From JANNWF01 sp038205755 (GTDB lineage: Bacteria > Pseudomonadota > Gammaproteobacteria > Xanthomonadales > Xanthomonadaceae): a stretch of DNA of 64,000 bases. The DNA is taken from contig JBBRBN010000003.1 in assembly GCA_038205755.1 (NCBI GenBank), forward strand, positions 1-64,000. Reading direction: 5' to 3'. This document shows positions 8,101 through 16,416 of the stretch, in pieces (position 1 is the first letter of the stretch; every line of letters begins with the position of its first letter). Below the pieces are notes generated by a model, which did no database searches, was not told where the DNA came from, and saw nothing but the letters and a program-made list of their open reading frames with translations. Made by a program: the position numbers and the translations under genes.

Positions 8101-9398
8101 AGCCGCACCTGGACGCCATCATTGGGCGGGTTCTGCAGGTTGAGCGTTCCAGACACCTGGTCGATCACCAACAATGCCGTGCTGGTCGTGCCGGACACGC
8201 TGTTGAGGTAGGCAGCGGCGACGGCACGCGTGGTGGCGGGGCTGATCGTTCCGTCAACGATGGCAACGCCATTTGCAACATTGATGCGCAGATTCTGCCC
8301 GGCGCTGGTGATCAGCCGCAGGCGATCCGGAACCGGATTGAAATCAATCGCGAACGCGTCGCCGAGCAGCGCAGTGTTGATCAGCGCGCCGGGCATCGCC
8401 ACGCCGGTCAAGGGGTTGATGGTGTAGAGCCGACCGCTGCGGCCTACGCCGAACAACACGCCGGTTGCCGGGCGGGTATCGATTCCGATCAGCGTATCGC
8501 CGGCATTGAGCCCAGTGACGGCGACCGTGGCTTGCACCGCGCCGGGGTTGGCGACGGAAAAGCGCAGCAGCCGGTTGTCGGCGGTCAATGCAACCACAGC
8601 GGCCTGCGGCGGCGGCGGCGCCAGCACCGGAGCACCCACCACGGCCAGCCCGTTCAGGACCGGATTGCCGCCAACGGCGCCAACCAGCGTGGCGGCACCG
8701 GTATCCAGATTGATGCGGTACAGACCGGTGTTGCCTCCGACCCGAAGCGCGGCGAGCGCAGCATTCGCGCCGCCTGCAAACTGCACGTCCAGACCGGCGG
8801 CGCCGCCGACGTCAAGCGCCACGCCCAGCGGGCCAACCGGAACCAGCGTGCCGTTGTTGGGCGGACTCTGCAGCATCAACGAGCCGTTGGCCACGTTGAT
8901 GACATAGAGCGCGGTGGTCGTGGTGCCGGCGAAGCTGTTGATATAGCCAGCGCCGGCCAGCACCGGGCCGGCCGGATTGATTACGCCGTCAACAATGGTG
9001 GCGCCGCTTTCGACGTTGATCCGCAGGTTCTGACCGGTGTTGGTCACCACCCGCAAGCGGTCCGGGACCGGGTTGAAATCAACCCCGGCATGCGTGCCGC
9101 TGATCGCGACGTCAGTCTGGGCACGCGGCGTTGCCACGCCGGTGCCGGCGTTGATAGTGTAGATGCGACCGGCGCGGGTAATACCGTACAGCTGTCCCGT
9201 GGCTGGCCGCACGTCAATGCCCAGCAGCGCGTCGCCGGCTTCGAGGTTGGTTACCGCTACGGAGCCGATCACCGTGCCCGGTGACGTCGCCGAGAACCGG
9301 ATGAGGTGATTGGAGTCGGTGAGACCAACAACGGTCTGCGCCAACAGGGCGGGACTCGCAAGCAGCAAAGCGAGTGCGGAACAGATGCGGCTGAGCAT
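5142..9398 (-). CDS. Secreted double-DUF4394/penicillin acylase fusion
   Basis: 1418 residues from ATG 9398, preceded by GGGAGGG. A signal peptide (LALLLASPALLA, cleavage about residue 21) leads into two tandem DUF4394 domains (about 22-255 and 264-495). Both share the pattern NHLIRFSA or NRLLRFSV, LIGIDVRPATGQLYG, IDFNPVPDRLRV and LRINV. From about residue 500 follows a full penicillin-acylase (S45, Ntn-hydrolase) domain: alpha-chain start VPTITAANDEDAAWLMGYAHARDRFWQMD (given in parts) and the beta-chain N-terminal nucleophile Ser749 in RAGSNWW, then ANDPHLSL. The family hydrolyses amides such as beta-lactam side chains or acyl-homoserine lactones in the periplasm; the substrate here is unknown. 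DUF4394 ahead of an acylase is unusual. Confidence 0.88.
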   Translation of the reverse strand: MLSRICSALALLLASPALLAQTVVGLTDSNHLIRFSATSPGTVIGSVAVTNLEAGDALLGIDVRPATGQLYGITRAGRIYTINAGTGVATPRAQTDVAISGTHAGVDFNPVPDRLRVVTNTGQNLRINVESGATIVDGVINPAGPVLAGAGYINSFAGTTTTALYVINVANGSLMLQSPPNNGTLVPVGPLGVALDVGGAAGLDVQFAGGANAALAALRVGGNTGLYRINLDTGAATLVGAVGGNPVLNGLAVVGAPVLAPPPPQAAVVALTADNRLLRFSVANPGAVQATVAVTGLNAGDTLIGIDTRPATGVLFGVGRSGRLYTINPLTGVAMPGALINTALLGDAFAIDFNPVPDRLRLITSAGQNLRINVANGVAIVDGTISPATTRAVAAAYLNSVSGTTSTALLVIDQVSGTLNLQNPPNDGVQVRLGSLGLSIEGDGGFDILFFGRNNSGIAALRSGGVTGLYQIDLSSGAAVSIGPIQGNPVIVGLAVTETPASVLIPGAGLRAPGSITYDPSGVPTITAANDEDAAWLMGYAHARDRFWQMDTLRRTGSGTLAELVGPPALANDVQLRTLGLRRAAWASWARTPDLLKAQLKSYSEGVNSWLSQNPLPIEYAGLQLTSADPWSPVDSVVIGKLLAFQLSFDDETGFTLRAGAYQQAGAAAGFNGAALFFEDTHRSAPPDNRITIPGFLPASKEGSGNSASKDQPLASESQLGMLQRYVESISDNPILARQLNRRDDRAGSNWWMVAGQHTESGRAMLANDPHLSLGTPVLFHEGHVISTDPRYPEPMNTVGSVAPGTPWPLLGCTTQFCWGLTTNSLDVTDAFFESFVLNTFGLPTHTRHSTGIEPVLWVFQSYFANNTGDGIANSVARVNSIGYTNGGVTVIVPRRNNGPVVSIDTVNSAGVSFQYAGWGATQELEAFRRVNRATNLSEFREALSFFDVGSQNFAYVDRGGNIAYFATAEAPIRQDLQNNTVAGSPPYLVRNGFGGNEWLARTNTYANQSLPFEILSPAEMPFVINPARGYIANANNDPVGTTLDNNPLNQQRAGGGILYYAAGHSAYRMGRIDRELQRLIARGDITIQDMAVLQANTQMLDAELISPYLVRAFNNAPSCPAASDAGVARAIGFIRNWDFSSPTGIQQGFDAFDNPFALPVPTETEVANSVAATLYSVWRGQVIRNTVDATLSQVGLGNFLPGGREALTTVQYLLDRFEQQQGRGASGLDFFRSGVTATLPAAVRRDCVLLNSMKQTLDLLASNEFAPAFANSTDISTYRWGRLHRIVFAHTLGGQLSIPSQQAGVNLFPFVNLGPGLPGLARPGGFETVDAAGHNTRANTVNGFMFGSGPVRRFLGEMTFPPTILQAQPGGQSGDIRTGLPYISQLPLWLTNGYKPLILGQSVSNANVVGQIQFTPR

Positions 9399-9561
9399 GA
9401 CTTTCACCCTCCCCGGGTAACGACATCCTGATCGCCGGTCAGCGCCTGACTTGAGCTGCAGATACTGCCGACGGATGAAAAAACTTCTGCCTTCTGAACA
9501 TCCGGGGCAGGACGACTGACGCCCACCCCGAGGCCGACACTTAGTGCTCGGCACCAACCCG

Positions 9562-9590
9562 ACTATACCCCTCTAAACGGCGCTGTCGAA
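9562..9590 (-). promoter_or_regulatory. Candidate sigma-70 promoter of the acylase fusion
   Basis: On the minus strand TTCGAC (9590-9585), a 17-bp spacer and TATAGT (9567-9562). It gives a leader of about 155 nt before ATG 9398. No known riboswitch was recognised in the leader. Confidence 0.4.
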
Positions 9591-9631
9591 CATCATCCGA
9601 CCGTGACTTCGTCGTCCTCCGGCCTGCGGCC

Positions 9632-10003
9632 CTATATGCTGCGCCGCAGCATGGCGAAGGCAGCCAGCAGCCACCCCCCGATCAGCATGATCCCGCCCAG
9701 CGGAGCCGCAGCCGTAGGCCAACCGGCCAGCGCCGAACCGGTCAGGCTGCCGCTGAAGAGCGCGGTTCCCAGCAGCAGCAACCCACAAACGCTGCGATTG
9801 AGCAGGGAGGGTGGGCGGCTCACGGCCAACGCGGTGACCGCGATCCCATGCAGAATGAGGTAGAGCGAGGCCCGCTCCAGGCGGATCGCACTGGCCTCCG
9901 CCGCGCCATGCGCGGCGTAGGCGCCGAGCCCGATCGCAATGCTGCAATAGAGCGCGGCAACCGCCGCTACCGCGCGTTCGAATACCGGCACGACCGAACT
10001 CAC
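9632..10003 (-). CDS. DUF423 inner membrane protein
   Basis: 123 residues, GTG start at 10003 overlapping the DUF4340 stop by 4 bp (GTGA). Four hydrophobic segments and the family hallmark GLGAYAAHGA near residue 25 identify DUF423 (YgdD-like). Function unknown. It is the last gene of the Gld-type operon. The context is coupling by overlap, not evidence of shared function. Confidence 0.85.
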   Translation of the reverse strand: MSSVVPVFERAVAAVAALYCSIAIGLGAYAAHGAAEASAIRLERASLYLILHGIAVTALAVSRPPSLLNRSVCGLLLLGTALFSGSLTGSALAGWPTAAAPLGGIMLIGGWLLAAFAMLRRSI

Positions 10004-11169
10004 TCCTTCGGCTTGAGGTAGGCGTCGAGATCGCGATTCAGATTTCCAGCCTTGAACGCCGGCAGCACAAACACACGGCCAGCAAAGCGCTGCTGCAGTT
10101 GCGCCAGCTCCGCGCGAAGTGCTTCGGGTCCGTCCGGAGCGCCCGCCACCGTGACGACCGTAGTCGACGTCGGGACATCATCGTCAGACACTGACTCCGG
10201 CTCGGCGTCTGCAGACGCCGAGGAGGCCGCCGACGCAGCATCGGTGTCGGCCGCAACACGTTCGGCCCAGCTGCTGGCGACCGCCTCATCGAGATCCGCT
10301 GAAAGCTGGGCGTAGGTCTTGTCATCGACCTTCCAGCTCTGCAGCGTCACGCGCAAACCCTCGCTGCTTTCGAAGCGCGCGCGGCGCGTGCCGCTGGCCG
10401 GCGCAGGGACGGCGTCGATGGCCGCCACGTCGTCAAAGCGCAGACTGTCCAGCAGACCTGCCGTGGCGTCGGCCACGAACTCGCTCAGCGGCTCACGACC
10501 ACGCGGGACATTCTGCAGCTTGAAGTCGCCGGCCGCGCCGGTCTCACGCGCAATCCGGATCGGCTCGCCGTCCGGGGGCAGCACCTCGACCGCCACGATG
10601 CGGGAGGGCGTCAGGTTGACCAGCTCGCGCTGCAGCCACTCCACGGGACGCCGCTCCACCGCAATGTTGGTGTCCACGAGCCAGCTGACGGGTTCGCCGT
10701 CGATCCGCACGTAGGTACCCTTGCCGCGGGCGTTGTTCTCTCCAACGATGACCTTCAGTGGATCGCCACCGCCGGAGATCTCGAGCATGACTCCCTTGGC
10801 AGTGGCGACCGAGATGTCCTCGACCGCCAGCCGCTCGTGCAGCGCCGGGTTGCTGGTCTTGGCCTCTACCCGCCGCGCCGCAGCCAGCGCCAGCAACAGC
10901 GAACGCAACTTCGCCGCATCGGCCGGATAGCCGTCGCGCTCGACCAACGCCCAGCCGCCCTCGCCACGCGTCAGCGTCGCCAGGGTGGCGCCACCAGCGC
11001 CCACCACCCTGACCTGCTGGACATCGTTCAAACGGTCTTTGAGGGTTGCAAACAGCAGCCCCTGCAGGCCGACGTCCTGCTGCGGAGCACGGCTGCTGAG
11101 CAACCACTGCGCAAGTACAACGGCCAGCAATGCCGCCAGCCCAAGCCAGACTATCGTGCGACCCTTCAT
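10000..11169 (-). CDS. DUF4340 domain protein of Gld-type ABC operon
   Basis: 389 residues with an N-terminal anchor (about 5-22) and a large periplasmic region of the DUF4340 type (VQQVRVVGAGGATLATLTRG; VERDGYPADAAKLRSLLLAL, in parts). A low-complexity Ala/Ser/Asp stretch at about 305-335 precedes the C-terminal LQQRFAGRVFVLPAFKAGNL. Its start overlaps the GldG-like stop by 4 bp. DUF4340 genes regularly accompany gldA/F/G-like genes, so it is probably an accessory of the same transporter. Confidence 0.85.
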   Translation of the reverse strand: MKGRTIVWLGLAALLAVVLAQWLLSSRAPQQDVGLQGLLFATLKDRLNDVQQVRVVGAGGATLATLTRGEGGWALVERDGYPADAAKLRSLLLALAAARRVEAKTSNPALHERLAVEDISVATAKGVMLEISGGGDPLKVIVGENNARGKGTYVRIDGEPVSWLVDTNIAVERRPVEWLQRELVNLTPSRIVAVEVLPPDGEPIRIARETGAAGDFKLQNVPRGREPLSEFVADATAGLLDSLRFDDVAAIDAVPAPASGTRRARFESSEGLRVTLQSWKVDDKTYAQLSADLDEAVASSWAERVAADTDAASAASSASADAEPESVSDDDVPTSTTVVTVAGAPDGPEALRAELAQLQQRFAGRVFVLPAFKAGNLNRDLDAYLKPKE

Positions 11170-13031
11170 ACGCGCTGCTCCTTGCGCTTGCGGGTGCGCC
11201 AGTAGGCAAAGCCCAGTGCTGCGAGCGTCAGCAGCAGCGGCACACCTGCGATGTTGATGAACTTGAGCTTGGCGCCCAGCGATTGAATATCGGCATCCAG
11301 CTGCCGGCGCACTTGGCGCAGCTCGCCGCGAATGCGCAGCTTTTCGTCCTGGAAGCGCTCCAACTCCTGCTGTTGCTCGACGCTGAGCAGCGTGACGCCG
11401 GAATCGCCGCGCGCTCCCTGCAGCTCGGTGAGCTTGCGCTCGGTCTCGGCCAGCTCGGCCTGCAGCTCCTGCTCCTTGGCCCGGTAGCGATCATCCGCTG
11501 AGCGCCTGATCGCCTCGACAGCCAGGAAAGGCCGGCTGGACGTGGCCCGCGTCCGCACGCCGATAAGATCGGCGCTGCCGACCAGATTGTCGACCGCGTT
11601 GATCACGAAATCGCCGTTGCTGGCAAACGAGTTGACCACCCGCTGCCCGAAGAACGACTGCACGTTGGCCCACAAGCGATCAGAGAACACGTCAGTATCG
11701 GCGATCAGCACGATGTTGGCGTCTTCGCTACTGCTGGCCAGGTGGCCCGCTGCGCTGCGCTCGGGAAACGCCGTCTCGAGGCTACCGGTGAGCCGCGCAG
11801 CCAGCACGTAGGTCTCGCCAGTCGGCGTGAAGCCCTGGAACAGTGCCTGCGGATCGGGCAGGAAGCGCACCCGATCCACCGCCACCAGCGCGGCGTTGGC
11901 CGAGCTTTGCGCCAGCGGCTCCAAGGTCGTCTTGGCGCCATCGGCAAGCTGGAAATGCCCCGTGGTCGACACGTTGATGCCTTCCAACTGTGCGGTGATC
12001 ACGTCGCTTTGATTCAGAGCGGCACCGCCGAGCCCAAGAATCGCCAGGTGGCGCGACGGCTGCGCTTCCGGACGGACCTGGATCTGCATGGCGTACTGCG
12101 CGTCCACAACGACCTGGTCAGGATCAAACTGCACTCCCCAAGCCTTGAACAGCCGCGGCAGATCGGACGACTTGCCCTCGAACATGGCCTGGGTGGGATC
12201 GACGCCCTGCCCCGCCTGCTCGGTTTCGGCGTGCGGGTCGACCATCACCAGCAGCCGGCCGCCGCGCAGGACAAACTGGTCGATGGCGTAGAGCGTGTCG
12301 TCTGACAGGCCTTTCGGGTGCACCAGCAGCAGCAGCTGAACCTGGGGCTCGATGGCGTTGGCCGCTGGATCCTGACGACGCATCTCGAACAGCTTGCCGA
12401 GCTCGGTGTAAAGCACCCACCCTTCGTTGACGCTCTGGGTCGCCGGGTCGAAACCCGGGCCAATGTCGAGACCGGACATCCAGCCCACCACCGGCACAGC
12501 CTCCTCGCTCAGGCTCGATATGATCTTGGCAACGTCGTACTCCAGAAACGCTTCTTTGTTGGGCTGGAAAAACGGAATGGCGGCGGCGCCATCGGTGGAA
12601 TTACTGCCGGCCAGTCCAAAGAACAGGTTCTGGCCGCCGCTGCCGACCGGCACACCTTGGAGCCCCGAGCTGGTGGCGCGATCCTCGTCCTCGCTGAAGG
12701 GCAACGGGTCGATCACCTGCAGCACCACCTTGCCAGCGGAGCCTGCGGCGATTTCTTCCAGCATCTCGCGCACCCGGTTGGCGTAGGTGCGCAGCTGCGG
12801 TGCGTCCTGCGCCAGGGAGTCGGAAAAGTAGAAGGTCAGATTGATCGGCTCTTCAAGCTTGGCAACCACCCGGCGCGTGCCGTCGGAAAGCGTGTAGAGC
12901 TGGTTCTCGGTCAGATCAATCCGGGCGCTGCGAAACAGCGTGCCGCTGATCACCACGGCCGCAACAAACAACAGGGCCAGCGACAGCAGGCTGGTTCCAG
13001 CGAGGGTACGGCGGTCGATAGTGGACATCAT
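11166..13031 (-). CDS. GldG-like ABC transporter auxiliary protein
   Basis: 621 residues. N-terminal TM (about 13-33), periplasmic GldG-type domain (LTENQLYTLSDGTRRVVAKLEEPINLTFYFSD, in parts; residues about 40-480), a charged coiled coil (about 520-590, with ELQAELAETERKLTELQ) and a C-terminal TM (about 595-615) followed by a basic tail. GAGGAGCGC precedes tandem ATGs at 13031/13028. The family works with an ABC-2 permease and ATPase; in Bacteroidetes it is linked to gliding, but in proteobacteria the exported substrate is unknown. Confidence 0.88.
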   Translation of the reverse strand: MMSTIDRRTLAGTSLLSLALLFVAAVVISGTLFRSARIDLTENQLYTLSDGTRRVVAKLEEPINLTFYFSDSLAQDAPQLRTYANRVREMLEEIAAGSAGKVVLQVIDPLPFSEDEDRATSSGLQGVPVGSGGQNLFFGLAGSNSTDGAAAIPFFQPNKEAFLEYDVAKIISSLSEEAVPVVGWMSGLDIGPGFDPATQSVNEGWVLYTELGKLFEMRRQDPAANAIEPQVQLLLLVHPKGLSDDTLYAIDQFVLRGGRLLVMVDPHAETEQAGQGVDPTQAMFEGKSSDLPRLFKAWGVQFDPDQVVVDAQYAMQIQVRPEAQPSRHLAILGLGGAALNQSDVITAQLEGINVSTTGHFQLADGAKTTLEPLAQSSANAALVAVDRVRFLPDPQALFQGFTPTGETYVLAARLTGSLETAFPERSAAGHLASSSEDANIVLIADTDVFSDRLWANVQSFFGQRVVNSFASNGDFVINAVDNLVGSADLIGVRTRATSSRPFLAVEAIRRSADDRYRAKEQELQAELAETERKLTELQGARGDSGVTLLSVEQQQELERFQDEKLRIRGELRQVRRQLDADIQSLGAKLKFINIAGVPLLLTLAALGFAYWRTRKRKEQRV

Positions 13032-13038
13032 GCGCTCC

Positions 13039-13785
13039 TCAGTCGGCCTTCTTGAGATCGATCACCACCGCGGTCGCGTACAGCCAGAACCCGATGGTGA
13101 GCAGGAAAAACAGCAGGTCGCGCAGGTCGATCACGCCCTTTGCGATGGCGCTGAAATGGGTGAGAAAGCTCAGCTGGGCGACGGCATCGACCACGGTCTG
13201 CGGGAACAGCGCGCGGAATACGTCGAGCACCAGCGGGAAGCCCGCCAGCATCATGAGAAAACACACCACGACGGTCAGGATGAAGGCGATTACCTGGCTG
13301 CGGCTGGCCGCAGACAGGCACGAGCCGATGGCCAGGAACGCCCCCGCCATCAGCAGGCTGCCGATGTAACTGGCGATGATGGTGCCGTTGTCGGGCTCGC
13401 CGAGCACGTTGACCGTGATCCAGATCGGAAAGGTAAGCGCCAGGGCAATGCCAATGAACGCCCAGGCCGCGAGGAACTTGCCGATGACCGCTTGCCACAT
13501 GGTCACCGGGAGGGTCAGCAGCAGCTCGATCGTGCCGCTCTTGCGCTCCTCGCTCCACAGCCGCATCGCTACCGCCGGAATCAGGAACAGGTAAAGCCAG
13601 GGATGAAAACTGAAGAACGGCTGCAGATCGGCCTGACCACGCTCGAAGAATGCGCCAAGGTAGAAGGTCAACGCGCCAGACAGCAGCAGAAAGATCACGA
13701 TGAACACGTACGCCAACGGCGTCGCAAAGTAGCTGCGCAGTTCGCGCCGGAAGATCGCGCCGGTCGGGTTGCTGGACTGGCTCAT
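13039..13785 (-). CDS. ABC-2 type permease (GldF-like)
   Basis: 248 residues with six predicted membrane segments: YVFIVIFLLLSGALTFYLG, the AFIGIALALTFPIWITV region, SLLMAGAFLAIGSCL, FILTVVVCFLMMLAG and a C-terminal FLLTIGFWLYATAVVI among them. It includes the conserved motif EERKSGTIELLLTLPVT that contacts the ATPase. It overlaps the ATPase gene by 4 bp and the GldG-like gene starts 7 bp downstream. Confidence 0.88.
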   Translation of the reverse strand: MSQSSNPTGAIFRRELRSYFATPLAYVFIVIFLLLSGALTFYLGAFFERGQADLQPFFSFHPWLYLFLIPAVAMRLWSEERKSGTIELLLTLPVTMWQAVIGKFLAAWAFIGIALALTFPIWITVNVLGEPDNGTIIASYIGSLLMAGAFLAIGSCLSAASRSQVIAFILTVVVCFLMMLAGFPLVLDVFRALFPQTVVDAVAQLSFLTHFSAIAKGVIDLRDLLFFLLTIGFWLYATAVVIDLKKAD

Positions 13786-14714
13786 GCCGCGGCCTCCGGG
13801 GTGATGGTGATCTGACGGAATACCTCGTCAAGACGGCCGCGCTCGAGCTGCAGCTCCGAGAAGGCGATCTGCTGGGTGCGCAGGAACCCCGACACCGCCT
13901 CGAAGATGGCCGCGCCCGGCTTGGGGAACGCGGTCAGTCGACCGTCCTGGGCGTCAATCTCCACCGCCGCCACTCCGTCCAACCGCAGCAGGTCGGTGCG
14001 CAGCGTGGCGGGGTTGGGAGCGGTAAGGGAAACAGCGCGGTGATAGCGGGAGCGCGCCTCCAGCGCCTCCGGCGTGGCATCCGCCAGCAACCGACCGCGG
14101 GCAATGATTACCGCCCGCGAGCACACCGCCTGGACTTCTTCGAGGATGTGGGTCGAGATGATGATGATCTTGTCGCGCGCCATCGACTGGATCAGCGTGC
14201 GCACCTCATGCTTCTGATTCGGGTCTAGCCCGTCGGTCGGCTCGTCGAGCACCAGCGCTTGCGGATCATGCAGCACCGCCTGCGCGAGGCCCACGCGGCG
14301 CTTGAAGCCCTTCGAAAGGGTGTCGATCGGCTGCGACAACACATCACCCAGCTGTAGCCGGGCGATCACGTCGTCAATGCGCACCTTGCGCTGCTGCCCC
14401 GACATGCCGCGCACGTCGGCAACAAAGTTGAGGAACTGCAGCGGCGTCATCTCGCCGTAGCTGGGTGCGCCTTCCGGCAGATAGCCAAGCAGCCGCTTGG
14501 CAGCAATCGGCGCCACCTGCATGTCATGCCCGCAAATGCTGGCAGACCCCGAGGTCGGCGTAAGGAACCCGGCCAGCATCTTCATGGTGGTCGACTTTCC
14601 GGCGCCGTTGGGGCCAAGGAACCCGAGCACCTCACCGGGTTCGACCCGGAAATCGATGCTGTCGACCGCCTGGATGCGGCCGTAGCGTTTGCTGAGTTGG
14701 CGAGCTTCTATCAT
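13782..14714 (-). CDS. ABC transporter ATP-binding protein (GldA-like)
   Basis: 310 residues from ATG 14714 (CAGGATC upstream). Walker A GPNGAGKST (about 36-44), signature LSKGFKRRVGLAQA, Walker B LVLDEPTDGLDP and the switch His in IIISTHILEE are intact. A C-terminal domain of about 80 residues follows. It energises the adjacent permease. First gene of the five-gene operon ATPase-permease-GldG-DUF4340-DUF423. Confidence 0.92.
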   Translation of the reverse strand: MIEARQLSKRYGRIQAVDSIDFRVEPGEVLGFLGPNGAGKSTTMKMLAGFLTPTSGSASICGHDMQVAPIAAKRLLGYLPEGAPSYGEMTPLQFLNFVADVRGMSGQQRKVRIDDVIARLQLGDVLSQPIDTLSKGFKRRVGLAQAVLHDPQALVLDEPTDGLDPNQKHEVRTLIQSMARDKIIIISTHILEEVQAVCSRAVIIARGRLLADATPEALEARSRYHRAVSLTAPNPATLRTDLLRLDGVAAVEIDAQDGRLTAFPKPGAAIFEAVSGFLRTQQIAFSELQLERGRLDEVFRQITITPEAAA

Positions 14715-14955
14715 CAGATTGATCCTGAGTGGCTGTCTCAAGGTTGAGTTCGGGGGGCTTGCTGTGCCACCCCCAAGGTAGCTGTGCCGAAGCCGGTCCG
14801 AGCGTCGACACCTCGTTGCGCCGACGTGGCCAGTGCTCCGAACGGCGCGCCACGGGGCGTCGGGGTCGTTTCACCGGCCTGCGCGTGAGCGTGGCGATAT
14901 ACCCGGGAAAGCGGAAACAGTTCCGCAACACCGGCGCTGCTTGGCTCCTGAAACA

Positions 14956-14981
14956 CAACGGCCCGCCGAAGCGGGCCGTTG
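14956..14981 (-). terminator. Hairpin terminator behind the SRPBCC gene
   Basis: Eleven-bp perfect inverted repeat CAACGGCCCGC/GCGGGCCGTTG with CGAA loop; on the minus strand followed by TGTTTC, a weak T-tract. It lies 38 bp after the stop at 15019. The rest of the 304-bp gap 14715-15018 shows no gene; it must hold the promoter of the ABC operon, which I could not place. Confidence 0.6.
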
Positions 14982-15018
14982 CAGATTCGGACTGTCGAAT
15001 CGTGTTCCGCGCGTACGC

Positions 15019-16164
15019 TCAGCGGATCGGCCAGTAGACGTTGAAGCTCGCTTCCTCGGCCGAGGTATCGGCGATCTCGGTGAGATATTCCTCGAACGCC
15101 CGATCCTGGACGTCCTCACCGTTGGCAGCGGCGTAGGAACGCAGCTGGTCGCGGATCAGTGGGAGCGCAGCAGGGTGGCCGACGTAGTTGGTCTTCAACC
15201 CGCGACCGCCATAACTCTGGCCCTGCATCACGTTCTCGGGCAGGGTAAGGCCTTCAATCGGAGGCAGCAGCTTGATTGCCAGCGGCGGCGGCGTTGCAGC
15301 GTCCGGAGTTGCCGAGTCGTCGTTCATCGCGGTATCCGTGGCGGCAACCTCTGCGGCTCCCGAATCGTCAGCAGCAGTCCCTGGCGCGGCAACCGGAATC
15401 GCCACATCAAACTCGTACTTGTCACTGCCAAAAGTGGTTGTTATCAGGCGCGCCGGGCCGGTTTCCTGCAGATTGTTGGACGCAGCCGCAGCACGGACAG
15501 AACCCAGCGCAGCCAGCATGGCCGTCTCCACCGCCGTGATGTTGCGATCCGAGGTCGTGCTCGCGTAGAGCAGGTGCACCGGCTCCAGGACGACTTCCTC
15601 AATCACGGTCTGCTTGTAGTCAAAGTTGGGCATAGTGGCGATGAAGCCGACCAGATTGGCAAGCCCGGAGCGAATGTCGTCGCCCACATTGCGGACGACG
15701 TACAGTCCGGCATAGCGGCCGCGCAAATCCCAACCGTACTCGACGCCGTAGCTCCACTCGATCTGGACCGTCTTGTCTTTCGGGGTGAGATCGAAGCGCG
15801 CGAGCTTGTTGAAGCCGTAGGACTGGTCTTCGACCTTGTACACGACGTACTCGTCCTGCACGCTCTCCACGATCTCCCAGCTGCCCGAGCCGACACGCTT
15901 GTCCCGCGACGCGTAGTTGAGCTTGGCACCGACGCCCTTCAGCGGTCCTTCCAGCGTGTAGCTGATGCGCGGATCGTGCTGGCGAAGCGGGTGCCAGGCG
16001 GCGAAGCGGCGGAAGCCATCGAGCGTGTCATACACCTGCCGCAGAGGATGGTTGGTCTCCATCGAATGGTCGACGTGCCGCTTGTCGGGCAGAAACGCCC
16101 CGGCGACGACATACAGGACAGCCACAATGACGACGGCGATCAACAGCTCTAGAAAACGGATCAT
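15019..16164 (-). CDS. Membrane-anchored SRPBCC (polyketide cyclase-like) protein
   Basis: 381 residues. N-terminal TM (about 5-25) leads into an SRPBCC-type domain starting HVDHSMETNHPLRQVYDTLDGF (in parts; Val-Tyr helix then FAAWHP), the START-like fold of polyketide cyclase/dehydrase proteins. A second half (about 190-381) contains a proline/alanine/aspartate-rich linker (about 270-300) and a domain with YGGRGLKTNYVGHPAALPLIRDQL, reminiscent of effector-binding (GyrI-like) domains. Function unknown. Monocistronic, followed by a hairpin terminator. Confidence 0.7.
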   Translation of the reverse strand: MIRFLELLIAVVIVAVLYVVAGAFLPDKRHVDHSMETNHPLRQVYDTLDGFRRFAAWHPLRQHDPRISYTLEGPLKGVGAKLNYASRDKRVGSGSWEIVESVQDEYVVYKVEDQSYGFNKLARFDLTPKDKTVQIEWSYGVEYGWDLRGRYAGLYVVRNVGDDIRSGLANLVGFIATMPNFDYKQTVIEEVVLEPVHLLYASTTSDRNITAVETAMLAALGSVRAAAASNNLQETGPARLITTTFGSDKYEFDVAIPVAAPGTAADDSGAAEVAATDTAMNDDSATPDAATPPPLAIKLLPPIEGLTLPENVMQGQSYGGRGLKTNYVGHPAALPLIRDQLRSYAAANGEDVQDRAFEEYLTEIADTSAEEASFNVYWPIR

Positions 16165-16416
16165 TCAGGGCTCCAGGGGGTTCGTTCACGGCCTGATTCG
16201 GCCGCGCCTGCGCGCAGTTGCCCGAGTGTTGGCGGCCGCTTGTGCGGGTCCGCGTTCGCTTCGGGCGTCCACGACTGCGCCGAATGTTAGCAGGCTTGCC
16301 GCCAGACTCGTAGCAGGCAATTGTCGGGCAGCCTGGTGTGAGACAACCCTGCTCAGCGTCGGCGGCGGTCGGATGGCGACAGCATTACCCCGCTGTCGCG
16401 CCCAACGGGTTCCTGA

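Noticed and set aside
6204..9284. Long plus-strand open frames (463 and 503 codons) opposite the acylase fusion
   Set aside because: They are antisense shadows of a GC-rich gene, with Arg/Gly/His-rich composition and no family resemblance; the minus strand carries the signal peptide and catalytic motifs.
14833..16152. 439-codon plus-strand frame over the SRPBCC gene
   Set aside because: Antisense to a gene with a TM anchor and SRPBCC pattern; it has no recognisable domain.
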